A program made the position numbers and the translations under genes. Shown one piece after another: positions 38,094 to 46,463 of a stretch of DNA of 64,000 bases; within the stretch, counting starts at the first letter, position 1, and every line of letters starts with the position of its first letter. The stretch comes from Ancalomicrobiaceae bacterium S20 (GTDB lineage: Bacteria; Pseudomonadota; Alphaproteobacteria; Rhizobiales; Ancalomicrobiaceae), in NCBI GenBank assembly GCA_040269895.1, contig CP158568.1, forward strand, positions 3,690,716 to 3,754,715, read 5' to 3'. The notes under the pieces were generated by a model that searched no databases, was not told where the DNA came from, and saw only the letters and a program-made list of their open reading frames with translations.

Positions 38094-39191
38094 TCAGGCG
38101 AGCGCCGCTGCCGGGCGGCGCTCGCCCATCGCTGCCCTGAGCGCCGCCTCGACCGTCTCGGCGCGGTGAGCAGCCGTGTGGGCGCCGAGCACCCGGACGC
38201 GGCCGGCCGCGCCGATCCGTTCCGCCGCGGTCGCATCGACGCCGGTCAGGATCTCGACGACCCGCTCGGCGGTATCGGCGAGCAGGATCTCGCGCTCCGG
38301 CCGCAACAGCGTCTCGATGCCGGCCCAGGTGTCGGAGATGATCGGCGTGCCGCAGGCGGCGGCCTCGAACAGGCGCACGCTGGGGCTCCAGCCGGCGCGG
38401 ACCATGTCGGCGCGGGTAACGTTGAGCGTGAACCGGCAGGCGTCATAGAAGGCCGGGTGGTCGGCGGGACCGACATGGTCGATGCGCTCGACATTGGCCG
38501 GCCAGTCGATGTCGGCCGGGTATTGCGGCCCGGCGACGACGAAGCGCCGGTCGGGCAGACGCCGCGCCGGCTCGATCAGCAGCCGGTCGAGCACAGGCTG
38601 GCGATCCGGGCTGTAGGTGCCGAGATAGCCGAGATCCCAGCGCTTCGGTCCGGCGGCCGGCCTGTAGAGCGCGGGATCAACCGAGCAGTAGAGCGCGCGG
38701 GCGGCCGGCGCGCCCCAGCGGCGTTCGAGCCGGTCGAGCGTCGGGCCGCCGGTGAAGGAGAAATAGACGTCGAAGCCGGGGATCTGGCGCGGGGTCAGAT
38801 AGGCGCAGGTACCGGCCTCGAGCGCGGCGAGCGTCACCGGCGTATCGATGTCGTAGAAGGCGGTGACGCCGCGCGCAGTCGCCTGCACCCAGTCGCCGAC
38901 GGCGATGCCGTCGGGCACATAGGAGCCGACGATCACCGCATCCGCCTCAGCCACGGCACGGCCGTGACGTTCGAGCGTCTGCAGATCGCCGTACAGGTCG
39001 AAGCGGCAATAGTCCGGCTCGGCGAGGTCCCGATGCGCGGCGTACCACGGGACGTCGCGCTCCAGAAACAGGATATCGTGACCGCGCGCGGCCAGTGCCT
39101 TCAGGAGCGCGCGGAAGGTCGTCGCGTGGCCGTTGCCCCAGGACGACGACAGGCTCAAGCCCAGGACGACGATCCGCAGCCCCGCCGTCAT
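38094..39191 (-). CDS. CgeB-like glycosyltransferase (SSSWGNGHAT group)
   Basis: A 365-residue GT-B glycosyltransferase, closely similar to the 33.1 kb gene over its whole length: LRIVVLGLSLSSSWGNGHATTFRALLKALAARGHDILFLERDVPWYAAHRDL, then DIDTPVTLAALE, LGYLGTYSPDRQPVLDRLLIEPA and VRLFEAAACGTPIISDTWAGIETLLRPEREILLA. The long upstream open frame is non-coding; the ATG overlaps the stop of the preceding gene (ATGA). It is the last gene of the minus-strand operon. Two near-copies in opposite arms of the cassette suggest either duplicate steps or a repeated linkage. Donor and acceptor are unknown. Confidence 0.87.
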   Translation of the reverse strand: MTAGLRIVVLGLSLSSSWGNGHATTFRALLKALAARGHDILFLERDVPWYAAHRDLAEPDYCRFDLYGDLQTLERHGRAVAEADAVIVGSYVPDGIAVGDWVQATARGVTAFYDIDTPVTLAALEAGTCAYLTPRQIPGFDVYFSFTGGPTLDRLERRWGAPAARALYCSVDPALYRPAAGPKRWDLGYLGTYSPDRQPVLDRLLIEPARRLPDRRFVVAGPQYPADIDWPANVERIDHVGPADHPAFYDACRFTLNVTRADMVRAGWSPSVRLFEAAACGTPIISDTWAGIETLLRPEREILLADTAERVVEILTGVDATAAERIGAAGRVRVLGAHTAAHRAETVEAALRAAMGERRPAAALA

Positions 39192-40282
39192 GCGGCGTTC
39201 CTCTCGCGCTTCATCGCGGCGGTCTGGTGCAGCAGCGCATCGACCTGCGCGCCGCGGCGCTCGTAGGTGTGCTCGGCGAGCACCCGCATGCGCGCGGCCT
39301 GGCCGATCGAGCGCGCGATCTGAGGCGTCAGCGCATCGAGATGATCGGCGACGTCGCGCCCGTCGCGCGCGACCAGGACTTCGAGATCCGGGATCAGGAA
39401 CATCTCGATCCCCTCCCATGCGTCGGTGATCAGGCAGGCGCCGGCGCCGACCGCCTCGAACACGCGCGTCGCCGGCGAATAGCCGGTCTCGGCCATGCTG
39501 TCGCGCGCGATGTTCAGGACCGCGAGCGGCGTCACGTTGAAGGCGTTGTGCTCGCGCGTATAGACGTGGCCGATGGCATTGACGTTGGCCGGCACGTGGT
39601 TCGGAACCCAGCCGTTGCCGCCGAGCAGGAAGCTCCGGTCCGGCCGCTGTGCCGCCGGCTCCAGGAAGAACCGGCGCACGCGTTCCTCGCGGTCGGGCAG
39701 GCGATTGCCGAGGAAGGCGAGATCGGCCGAGAAGCGCGGATCGGGATCGACCGGATGATGGGTCGACGCGTCGAGGGCGTTGTAGACCGGCACGCAGCGC
39801 TCTGCGCCGAAGGCGGTGTAGCGCTCGACGACCGGCGGGCCGCCGCCATAGGTCAGCACGAGATCGAGCGACGGTAGCCGGCGGCGCAGCGGATGCTCGG
39901 GCGTCCGCGCAATCTCGGCCAGCGTCGCCGGCGCATCGACATCCCAGAAGATGCGGATCGCGTCGTCGCGGGCGGCGGTCATCACGCCGTCGAGCAGTTC
40001 GTCGTCGTAGACGCCGACGCCACTCGCCTTGACCACCACATCGGCCGCGGCCGCTTGCGCCACGACCGCGCGCAGGCCCTCCTCCGTCGCCGGGTAGACG
40101 ACGACCCTGGCCCAGTCCGGCGCCTCCATGTCCTTGTGCAGTTGCCGATCGAAGGCGTCCGGCTCGTAGAAGGTCACCTGATGGCCGCGCCGGGCCAGAT
40201 CGGCGATCAGGCCGCGATAATAGGTGGCGGCGCCGTTCCAGTAGGACGACAGGAGGCTCGAGCCGTAGAAGGCGATGTTCAT
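39188..40282 (-). CDS. CgeB-like glycosyltransferase
   Basis: A 364-residue glycosyltransferase with the group start MNIAFYGSSLLSSYWNGAATYYRGLIADLARRGHQVTFYEPDAFDRQ, so it is a more distant member of the SSxWxNGxA family in this locus. Other conserved parts are IRIFWDVDAPATLAEI, LAFLGNRLPDREERVRRFFLEPA, FNVTPLAVLNIARDSMAETGYSPATRVFEAVGAGACLITDAWEGIEMFLIPDLEVLVA (nucleotide-sugar site) and the C-terminal helix. It overlaps both neighbours by four bases, so translation is coupled. It is soluble, with no membrane segment. Confidence 0.87.
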   Translation of the reverse strand: MNIAFYGSSLLSSYWNGAATYYRGLIADLARRGHQVTFYEPDAFDRQLHKDMEAPDWARVVVYPATEEGLRAVVAQAAAADVVVKASGVGVYDDELLDGVMTAARDDAIRIFWDVDAPATLAEIARTPEHPLRRRLPSLDLVLTYGGGPPVVERYTAFGAERCVPVYNALDASTHHPVDPDPRFSADLAFLGNRLPDREERVRRFFLEPAAQRPDRSFLLGGNGWVPNHVPANVNAIGHVYTREHNAFNVTPLAVLNIARDSMAETGYSPATRVFEAVGAGACLITDAWEGIEMFLIPDLEVLVARDGRDVADHLDALTPQIARSIGQAARMRVLAEHTYERRGAQVDALLHQTAAMKRERNAA

Positions 40283-41445
40283 GCCGGGATCTCCGTTCCG
40301 GACACCGCTGGGCGGATGTCGTCGGTCAGCGGATCCGTCCCGAGGCGGGCCGCGGGGGCACCATCGAGGCGGTCCAGGATCGCGAGAAGCTCATCGACGC
40401 GGTGGGCGCAGGTGTGGCGGGATCGGATCGTTTCCAAGCCGGCTTCGGCCAGAGCGTGGCGAGATTCGGGCTCGGCGGCGAGCCGTCTCAGGTGCGCCGC
40501 CGCCTCTTCGCGCGATCGGGCGAGCAGGTAGTCCGTCCCCGGCCGGAACAGATTTTCCGTATCGTCCCAGGGTGCGGAGACCAGCGGGATGCCGCAGGCG
40601 AGCGCCTCGAAGACGCGAATGGTCGGGATGCCGGGCAGCGCCTCCGCGTAGTAGCGGCGCGGCACATGGACGGTCGCCATGTGCTGGGCGAAGACGTCCG
40701 GCACGCTGGCATTCGGCATCCAGCCGCGATAGCGCGCGCCGTAGCGGGCGAGCGTGTCGAGCGCGGCTTGCGGATAGCGCACGCCGTAGATGTCGAGGTC
40801 GAGCCCGGCGTCCTGGGCCGGGCCGAGCAGGAAGGTCTCCAGCTCGGCCGAGCGCTCGTCGTCGCCCCAGTTGCCGATGAAGACGACGCCCTCGCGTTGG
40901 CCCTCGATCCGGGGCGGCTGGAACCGGCGCGTGTCCGCCGCTTCGTGCCAGACGAACACCCGATCGCCCCAGCCCCAGCGCCGGTAGACCGCGGCGAGCG
41001 TGGCGCCGAAGGCGAGCACGCCGTCATAGCCGGAGAGGTCATGGGCGCGCATCGCATCCGGATCGCTGACCGCACGATGGTGCGTGTCATGGAACAGCAG
41101 CCGGTAGCGGCCGCCGTCGCGCCGATGCCGGCCGACCCGGGCGACCAGGCCCGGCTCGTTCCACTCGTGCACGAGCACGAGATCCGCGTCCGCGAGAGCC
41201 GCTTCGATGTCGAAGTCGCGGTCGTGCGTGCGGCTCGACAGCTCGGGATAGGCCCGGCGCCAGGGTTCCAGCCCGTTGCGGCCGTGATCGTCGAGCAGGT
41301 TGGCGAGGCTCCAGGCGCCGCGCGGCTCGTAGACGTCGACGCGGTGGCAGCGATGGACCAGTTCGCTCGCGATGCCGCGCAGGAAATGCGCGTTGCCATG
41401 GTTCCAGCACGAGGCAAGCGAGTGAGTGAAGTAGACGATCTTCAT
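40279..41445 (-). CDS. CgeB-like glycosyltransferase
   Basis: This 388-residue protein starts MKIVYFTHSLASCWNHGNAHFLRGIASELVHRCHRVDVYEPRGAWSLANLL, again the local family opening but diverged. It has VVFIGNWGDDERSAELETFLLGPAQDAGLDLDIYGVRYP, the Asn-rich YRGWMPNASVPDVFAQHMATVHVPRRYYAEALPGIPTIRVFEALACGIPLVSAPWDDTENLFRPGTDYLLA donor-binding part, and a C-terminal helical cap. A GT-B fold is expected. It overlaps the genes on either side by four bases. The donor sugar cannot be predicted. Confidence 0.87.
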   Translation of the reverse strand: MKIVYFTHSLASCWNHGNAHFLRGIASELVHRCHRVDVYEPRGAWSLANLLDDHGRNGLEPWRRAYPELSSRTHDRDFDIEAALADADLVLVHEWNEPGLVARVGRHRRDGGRYRLLFHDTHHRAVSDPDAMRAHDLSGYDGVLAFGATLAAVYRRWGWGDRVFVWHEAADTRRFQPPRIEGQREGVVFIGNWGDDERSAELETFLLGPAQDAGLDLDIYGVRYPQAALDTLARYGARYRGWMPNASVPDVFAQHMATVHVPRRYYAEALPGIPTIRVFEALACGIPLVSAPWDDTENLFRPGTDYLLARSREEAAAHLRRLAAEPESRHALAEAGLETIRSRHTCAHRVDELLAILDRLDGAPAARLGTDPLTDDIRPAVSGTEIPA

Positions 41446-42653
41446 GCCGGCTCCTCGATCGGCTCGGGCGCGGGAGGCACGGTCGGGGCCGGAGCACCGG
41501 ACCGGGCCCGCGCCTCCGTCAGGCCGGCACGCGCGGCGACGAAATCCCGGCGCGAGCGCACCGCTGCGGTCAGAACCGCCAGCATGCGGTCGGCCATGAC
41601 CTCGGCGGTGTAACGGCCCGCGCGACGGCGCGCGACCGCGCCGAGCCGGGTGGCGCGAACCGGATCGTCGAGCAATGCGTTCACCGCCACGGCAATCGCC
41701 GCGGAATCCCCGGTCGGCACGAACAGCGCCGTCTCGTCCCAGAGTTCGCGAAAGGTCGCGATGTCCGAGAGCACCAGCGCGGCGCCGGCTTGCGCCGCCT
41801 CGAGCACGCCGAGGCCGAACGGTTCATAGGTCGCCGGCGAGACGAAGACCGGCGCGCGGCCGAGCCAGCGACGCATCGCGGGCTCGGCCTGGACGCCGAT
41901 CGACCGGAGGTGCCGCGCCTCCGCGCGCGTACCGTCCGGCCCGAGCATCGGTCCAGCAGCGATCACGGGGGCATCCATGTCGGCGGCGGCGGCATCGAGC
42001 ACGGCAAGTCCCTTGGCCTCGTCCCAGAACCGGCCGGCGGCGAAGACGAAACGGCCGCGCCGCTCTTCCGCGACAGCCGGCGCGACCCGCCCGTTCAGCA
42101 CCGCGAGGGGCAGTTTCGGCAGGTCGTAAGCGCGCTTGGTCGCCACCGCGAAAGCCCGGCTCGGCGTCAGCACGGCCTCGGCGCTCACGAGCCCGGCGTG
42201 GTTCATCGCGATACGCCAGCGAAAGTCATCCGGCACGGGTTCGTCGCCCTTCACCGCCTGCCACCAGGTGGCGAGGCAGGAGTGGTTGATCGCGATCACC
42301 GGCACGGCGAAGCGCGCCAGCGCGGCCAGAGCCGGCGTCGACAGCAACACGACATCGACCCGCTCGGCGACCGCCAGTGCGGCGACCCGCGCCGCAGTCT
42401 CGCGCACCGGCGCGGCCGACGGCGCCAGCCAATCGAGCGCGCCGCCGATCTCGACCAGCCGCAGACCCGGGATCGCCTCGGCCTCGCGGCGGCGAGGGCC
42501 GAACGGGCTCGGACCGATCACCGCGAGCACGGTCTCGACGCCGCGCGGCGCCAGCGCGCCGGCGAGATCGAGGCTCCAGCGCCAGACGCCGCCGACGGTA
42601 TCCGTGGTGATCAGGATGCGGAGCGGCGGCCCCGCGGTCACGCCATCCGGCAC
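41442..42653 (-). CDS. Glycosyltransferase family 4
   Basis: This 403-residue GT-B retaining transferase of the GT4 type begins with LRILITTDTVGGVWRWSLDLAGALAPRGVETVLAVIGP, then VIAINHSCLATWWQAVKGDEPVPDDF, FVFAAGRFWDEAKGLAVLDAAAADMDAPVIAAGPM and the E-x7-E-type segment VFVSPATYEPFGLGVLEAAQAGAALVLSDIATFRELW. The C-terminal tail is Pro-rich. It differs from the CgeB-like group next to it, so it is likely to make another linkage. It starts inside the last codons of the radical SAM gene (16-base overlap) and ends in a four-base overlap with the next gene. Confidence 0.88.
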   Translation of the reverse strand: MPDGVTAGPPLRILITTDTVGGVWRWSLDLAGALAPRGVETVLAVIGPSPFGPRRREAEAIPGLRLVEIGGALDWLAPSAAPVRETAARVAALAVAERVDVVLLSTPALAALARFAVPVIAINHSCLATWWQAVKGDEPVPDDFRWRIAMNHAGLVSAEAVLTPSRAFAVATKRAYDLPKLPLAVLNGRVAPAVAEERRGRFVFAAGRFWDEAKGLAVLDAAAADMDAPVIAAGPMLGPDGTRAEARHLRSIGVQAEPAMRRWLGRAPVFVSPATYEPFGLGVLEAAQAGAALVLSDIATFRELWDETALFVPTGDSAAIAVAVNALLDDPVRATRLGAVARRRAGRYTAEVMADRMLAVLTAAVRSRRDFVAARAGLTEARARSGAPAPTVPPAPEPIEEPA

Positions 42654-43930
42654 GGGGCCTCCAGCTCTTCGAGGGGCAAGGGCCGGTCGTCCTGGATGTC
42701 GCTCATCCGGTCGAACAGGCCGAGATAGTGGTCATGCGCCCGTTCCCAGGCGCGTTCGTCGGGCAGGCCGAACAGCTTCCGGTAGTCGGGCGAGGACGGA
42801 TAGGGATAGAGCGGCACCGGGTCGTTGGCCCAGACACCGGCGGCGTGCATGCGGCTGCGCCAGTCGGCGATCAGGTCCGGATCGTCGCCGGCGACCTTGA
42901 TCAGGTTCGCCTGCACGAAAGGCACGCGGCGGCGGGCGTGGATCAGCCGTTCGGCCAGTTCGTCGGTGGTCAGCCGGCAGTTCTTGTCGAGTTCCGCGCG
43001 GCCCTCGACGGTCAGGCTCTCGACGCCGGCCTCGATCGACACGCAGCCGGCGCGGCCGAGCAGGTCGAGCATCTCGGGTTTCCATAGATCGATGCGGGTC
43101 TGGATGCCGAATTCGACCGGCCGCTCGGCGAGCGCTTCGAGCAGGGCCTTCTGCGGCAGGAAGATCTCGTCGATGAAATAGAGGTAGCGCGCGCCCTGCG
43201 CGATCAGGCCGTCGATCTCGGCGATCAGCGGTTCAAGCGCGCGGCGGCGGTATTTGTCGCGGTAGTCGATCTTGGCGCAGAACGAACAGGTGTAGGGACA
43301 GCCGCGCGAGGCCTCGACCTCGGCACCAGGGCCGACCGGCGCCGCCTCGAAACGGTGATGGTGATGGTGGTGACGGGCGACCCAGTCCGCCGGCCAGTCG
43401 ATCGCGGGCAGATCGACGAAGGCGGCCGCGCGCGGGGCACCGGTGACCAGGATCTCGCCGTCCCGACGGACCGCGACGCCCGGTACATGCGCCGGATCAT
43501 CCGCGTCGGCGAGATCGGCGATCACCTCCTCACATTCGCCGCGCACCACGACGTCGACGCCGAGTTTCTCAGCCGTCGCCTTCGGCGTCACCGAACCATG
43601 CGGACCGACCGCGACGGTCCGGCCGCCGCGTCCGGCGAGCGCGTCGAGGAAGGCGCGCGGGATGCGCAGCTCGGGCTGGGCGCAGCGCCAGAACAGATAG
43701 GTCGGCGCCGTCGTCACCACGGTCATGTCGGGCCGGAAGTCGGCAACCTGATCGGCGAGCGCGGTGAGAGGCGTATCGGTGATATGGCCGTCGACGAGCA
43801 GAACCCGATGCCCGGCACGTTCGAGCAGAACCTTGGCCGCGCCGAGTTCGAGCGGCAGATGCGGCTCGCGGCAGCCGAAATAGATCGAGCCCTCGAAGCT
43901 CCAGGTCGGGTTGACGAGCGCGACACGCAT
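42638..43930 (-). CDS. B12-binding radical SAM protein (TIGR04295-like)
   Basis: This 430-residue protein has an N-terminal cobalamin-binding Rossmann domain (MRVALVNPTWSFEGSIYFGCREPHLPLELGAAKVLLERAGHRVLLVDGHITD, through to about residue 140) and a radical SAM domain with the cluster motif CPYTCSFC (Cys211, Cys215, Cys218). Downstream are ARYLYFIDEIF, FGIQTRIDLW and CVSIEAGVESLTVEGRAELDKNC. B12-radical SAM enzymes methylate unreactive carbons or rearrange sugars. From memory, TIGR04295 proteins accompany TIGR04290 methyltransferases in oligosaccharide-type cassettes. Residues 187-192 are six consecutive His. The start is the ATG five bases after the upstream epimerase stop. Confidence 0.87.
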   Translation of the reverse strand: MRVALVNPTWSFEGSIYFGCREPHLPLELGAAKVLLERAGHRVLLVDGHITDTPLTALADQVADFRPDMTVVTTAPTYLFWRCAQPELRIPRAFLDALAGRGGRTVAVGPHGSVTPKATAEKLGVDVVVRGECEEVIADLADADDPAHVPGVAVRRDGEILVTGAPRAAAFVDLPAIDWPADWVARHHHHHHRFEAAPVGPGAEVEASRGCPYTCSFCAKIDYRDKYRRRALEPLIAEIDGLIAQGARYLYFIDEIFLPQKALLEALAERPVEFGIQTRIDLWKPEMLDLLGRAGCVSIEAGVESLTVEGRAELDKNCRLTTDELAERLIHARRRVPFVQANLIKVAGDDPDLIADWRSRMHAAGVWANDPVPLYPYPSSPDYRKLFGLPDERAWERAHDHYLGLFDRMSDIQDDRPLPLEELEAPCRMA

Positions 43931-43935
43931 GGGCC

Positions 43936-45042
43936 TCACCCTCCGACCTTGAGCCGGCGACCGGCGTCCGCTCCGCTGGCGACGCCTTCGGTGCGCAGCC
44001 AATCGGCGAGACGCCGCAAGCCGTCGCGCCAGCCGACAGGCGTGCCGAGACCGAGCGCGGCGCGGATCGCGGACGTATCGGCCACAAAGTACTTCTGGTC
44101 GCCCTGCCGCCATCCGGAGACGCGCGTCTCCACTTTTCGCCCGATCAGTCGCTCGATCTCGGCGATCAGGGCGACGAGGCTCACCGCGTTGTCCGGTCCG
44201 CCGCCGAGGTTGAAGGCGCGGCCGGCGATCGTGCCGATGCGCTCGCGGGCGCGCCGATAGGCCTCGACGCAGTCGCCGACGTAGAGCACGTCGCGCACCT
44301 GGCGGCCGTCGCCATAGATCGAGATCGGCCGTCCCTCGAGCGCGCGGATCAGGAAGTGGGCGACCCAGCCCTGATCCTCGGTGCCCATCTGACGCGGGCC
44401 GTAGATGCAGCTCATGCGCAGGACCGCGGTCGGAATACCGAAGCTGCGGGCGTAGTCGAGCACGTACTGATCTGCCGCGCCTTTCGAGCAGCCGTAGGGT
44501 GTGTGGAAGTCGAGCGGCCGATCCTCGGCGATGCCGCGCACCGCGAGCGCCGGGTCGGCCGGGAGCCACGCGCCGCGCTCGCAATCGAGAGGCACGTCGG
44601 CGAGGTCGCCGTAGACCTTGTTGGTCGAGGCGAAGACAACCGGCACCGGCGTCGGACGGCGGCGCACCGCCTCGAGCAGGTTCAGCGTGCCGGCGATGTT
44701 GACCGAGAAATCGTCGAGCGGGTCGACGAGGCTCGTCGTCACCGCGACCTGGGCGGCAAGGTGGAACACCGAGCCCGCGTCCCGAGCCGCGTCAGCGACC
44801 GCGCTGGCATCGCGAATGTCCTGTCGCGCAAAGCTGATCCGGTCGCCGTGCCGCTGCTTCAGCCAGTCGAGATTACGCTCGACGCCGGGGCGGGCGAGCG
44901 CATCGAGGATCAGCACGTGCTCGCCATCGGTCGCAAGGCGATCGGCCAGATTCGAGCCGATGAAGCCGGCGCCGCCGGTGATGAGCACGGGCCGGAGGCC
45001 GATCACGCTCGGCGCCGCGGGCGTGGTCCGGTCCGCGCTCAT
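43936..45042 (-). CDS. NAD-dependent epimerase, CDP-paratose 2-epimerase-like
   Basis: This 368-residue extended SDR epimerase has PVLITGGAGFIGSNLADRLATDGEHVLILDAL (NAD site), VFHLAAQVAVTTSLVDPLDDFSVNIAGTLNLLEAVR, FASTNKVYGDL and TPYGCSKGAADQYVLDYARSFGIPTAVLRMSCIYGPRQMGTEDQGWVAHFLIRAL. The STNKVYGDL and GTEDQGWVAHF segments are the signature of CDP-paratose/CDP-tyvelose 2-epimerases. No CDP-glucose pathway genes (rfbF, rfbG, rfbS) are in the window, so the actual substrate may be another nucleotide sugar. It starts in an ATGA overlap with the preceding epimerase. Confidence 0.87.
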   Translation of the reverse strand: MSADRTTPAAPSVIGLRPVLITGGAGFIGSNLADRLATDGEHVLILDALARPGVERNLDWLKQRHGDRISFARQDIRDASAVADAARDAGSVFHLAAQVAVTTSLVDPLDDFSVNIAGTLNLLEAVRRRPTPVPVVFASTNKVYGDLADVPLDCERGAWLPADPALAVRGIAEDRPLDFHTPYGCSKGAADQYVLDYARSFGIPTAVLRMSCIYGPRQMGTEDQGWVAHFLIRALEGRPISIYGDGRQVRDVLYVGDCVEAYRRARERIGTIAGRAFNLGGGPDNAVSLVALIAEIERLIGRKVETRVSGWRQGDQKYFVADTSAIRAALGLGTPVGWRDGLRRLADWLRTEGVASGADAGRRLKVGG

Positions 45043-46145
45043 GCGACGAGCCCCCGCGCTTCGAGTTCGCGGCGGGCGGCGTCGACCCTGTCGACCGCCT
45101 CCTCGCCGGCGACCCATTCGGCCAGCTCCTCGAGCCCGCGCTCGAAATCGGCCTTGGCAACGAAGCCGATCGTCTCGGCCGCCCTGGTCGTGTCGGCGAA
45201 GCAGTGGCGGATGTCGCCGGTGCGGGCCTTGCCCGTCACTTCCGGTTCGATGTCGGTGCGCCCCATCGCCCGGCCGAGTGCCCGGGCGATGTCGAGCACC
45301 GAGCGATCTTGGCCGCTCGCGATGTTGAACACCTCGCCGGCGGCTTTCGGGTGTTCGAGCGACACCGCGAAGGCCTCGGCGACGTCGGAGACATGGACGA
45401 AATCCCGGCGCTGGTGGCCGTCCTCGAACAAGAGCGGCGGCTGGCCGTTGGCGAGCCTCGAGGCGAAGATCGCCAGCACGCCGGTATAGGGATTGGAGAG
45501 CGCCTGGCCGGGGCCGTAGACGTTGTAGAGCCGGAGCGCCACCGCCTCCATGCCATAGGCCGGCGCGACGCAGAGCGTCAGGCGCTCCTGGACGTATTTG
45601 GTCAGCGCATAGACCGACGCGAGCGACGGGCGCTTCCATTCCGGCGTCGGCACCGGGATCAGCGACCGGCCGTGTTCGTCGACCGGGTCCCAGCCGATCC
45701 CAACCATGCGCGAGCGCGCGGCGTCCTCGACGGCCACGCCGTCTTGCGTGCGGTAGAGCCCTTCGCCGTAGATGCTCATCGAGGAGGCGACGACGACCCG
45801 GCGCACGGGGCGCTCGATCATCTGCTGGAACAGGATCGCGGTGCCCTGGTCGTTGACCGAGACGTAGCGATCGATCGCATACATGCTCTGGCCGACTCCG
45901 ACTTCCGCAGCCAGATGGACGACGCTGTCGATGCCCTTCAGGGCGGCTGCGACCGCATCGGCATCGCGCATGTCGCCGGCGACGAACTCAGCTTCTGGCG
46001 CTAGGCCGTTGGGGCGATCGGCTCCGCCGTGAACCTGTTCGATCAGGCTGTCGAAAACCCGCACCTGGTGACCGCGCTTCAACAGCGCGTCGACGACGTG
46101 GCGGCCGATGAACCCGGCGCCGCCGGTGACGAGTACCTTTTCCAT
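45039..46145 (-). CDS. NAD-dependent epimerase/dehydratase (dTDP-L-rhamnose 4-epimerase-like)
   Basis: This 368-residue extended SDR starts MEKVLVTGGAGFIGRHVVDALLKRGHQVRVFDSL. It has VVHLAAEVGVGQSMYAIDRYVSVNDQGTAILFQQM, the active-site VVASSMSIYGEGLYRTQDG with Ser, YALTKYVQERLTL carrying the Tyr-x-x-x-Lys pair, and ALRLYNVYGPGQALSNPYTGVLAIFASRL. The SSMSIYGEGxY pattern and the roughly 40-residue insert after it match dTDP-L-rhamnose 4-epimerase relatives (WbiB-like). No rml pathway genes are present nearby. It is the second or third gene of the minus-strand operon; the gap to the upstream small gene is only ten bases. Confidence 0.85.
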   Translation of the reverse strand: MEKVLVTGGAGFIGRHVVDALLKRGHQVRVFDSLIEQVHGGADRPNGLAPEAEFVAGDMRDADAVAAALKGIDSVVHLAAEVGVGQSMYAIDRYVSVNDQGTAILFQQMIERPVRRVVVASSMSIYGEGLYRTQDGVAVEDAARSRMVGIGWDPVDEHGRSLIPVPTPEWKRPSLASVYALTKYVQERLTLCVAPAYGMEAVALRLYNVYGPGQALSNPYTGVLAIFASRLANGQPPLLFEDGHQRRDFVHVSDVAEAFAVSLEHPKAAGEVFNIASGQDRSVLDIARALGRAMGRTDIEPEVTGKARTGDIRHCFADTTRAAETIGFVAKADFERGLEELAEWVAGEEAVDRVDAARRELEARGLVA

Positions 46146-46155
46146 GGGGCGCTCC

Positions 46156-46416
46156 TCAGGACCGGCTGATCAGCTTGTTGAAACGGCTGTCGCCTTCGGC
46201 CTGGTAGAGCAGCGCCAGTTCGTTCTCCTCGAACTTCTCGAAGAACTCGTCCCAGGAGATTTCTTCCAAGCTGTCGTCCGGCTCGGCGAAATCGAAGCGC
46301 AGGATGCCGGGATCGTCGCCCTTGCCGGTGGCCTTCACGCGCGACGGTCGGCCGCCGTGGCCTTCCACCCATTGCCGGATCTCGTCGTGGTCGATCGTGG
46401 TCTTGGCCTGCGCCAT
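46156..46416 (-). CDS. Conserved hypothetical small acidic protein
   Basis: An 86-residue acidic protein starting MAQAKTTIDHDEIRQWVEGHGGRPSRVKATGKGDDPGILRFDF and continuing with SLEEISWDEFFEKFEENELALLYQAEGDSRFNKLISR. I recognise this pattern as a widespread small conserved protein, sometimes mislabelled as 1,4-alpha-glucan branching enzyme in databases, because it is often encoded next to glycan genes. It has no enzyme motif and no membrane segment. The DHDEIRxWxExxGGRPxxV part looks like a nucleic-acid or protein-binding module, but this is speculative. It lies ten bases upstream of the epimerase in the same operon. Confidence 0.8.
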   Translation of the reverse strand: MAQAKTTIDHDEIRQWVEGHGGRPSRVKATGKGDDPGILRFDFAEPDDSLEEISWDEFFEKFEENELALLYQAEGDSRFNKLISRS

Positions 46417-46463
46417 CGATGGCTCTCCCGAACACGGCGCCCCGCCGACGGCAACCCGGTCGG

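Noticed and set aside
43360-43380. Run of GTG/ATG repeats that might be a simple-sequence repeat element
   Set aside because: It is the in-frame His6 tract of the radical SAM gene, not an intergenic microsatellite.
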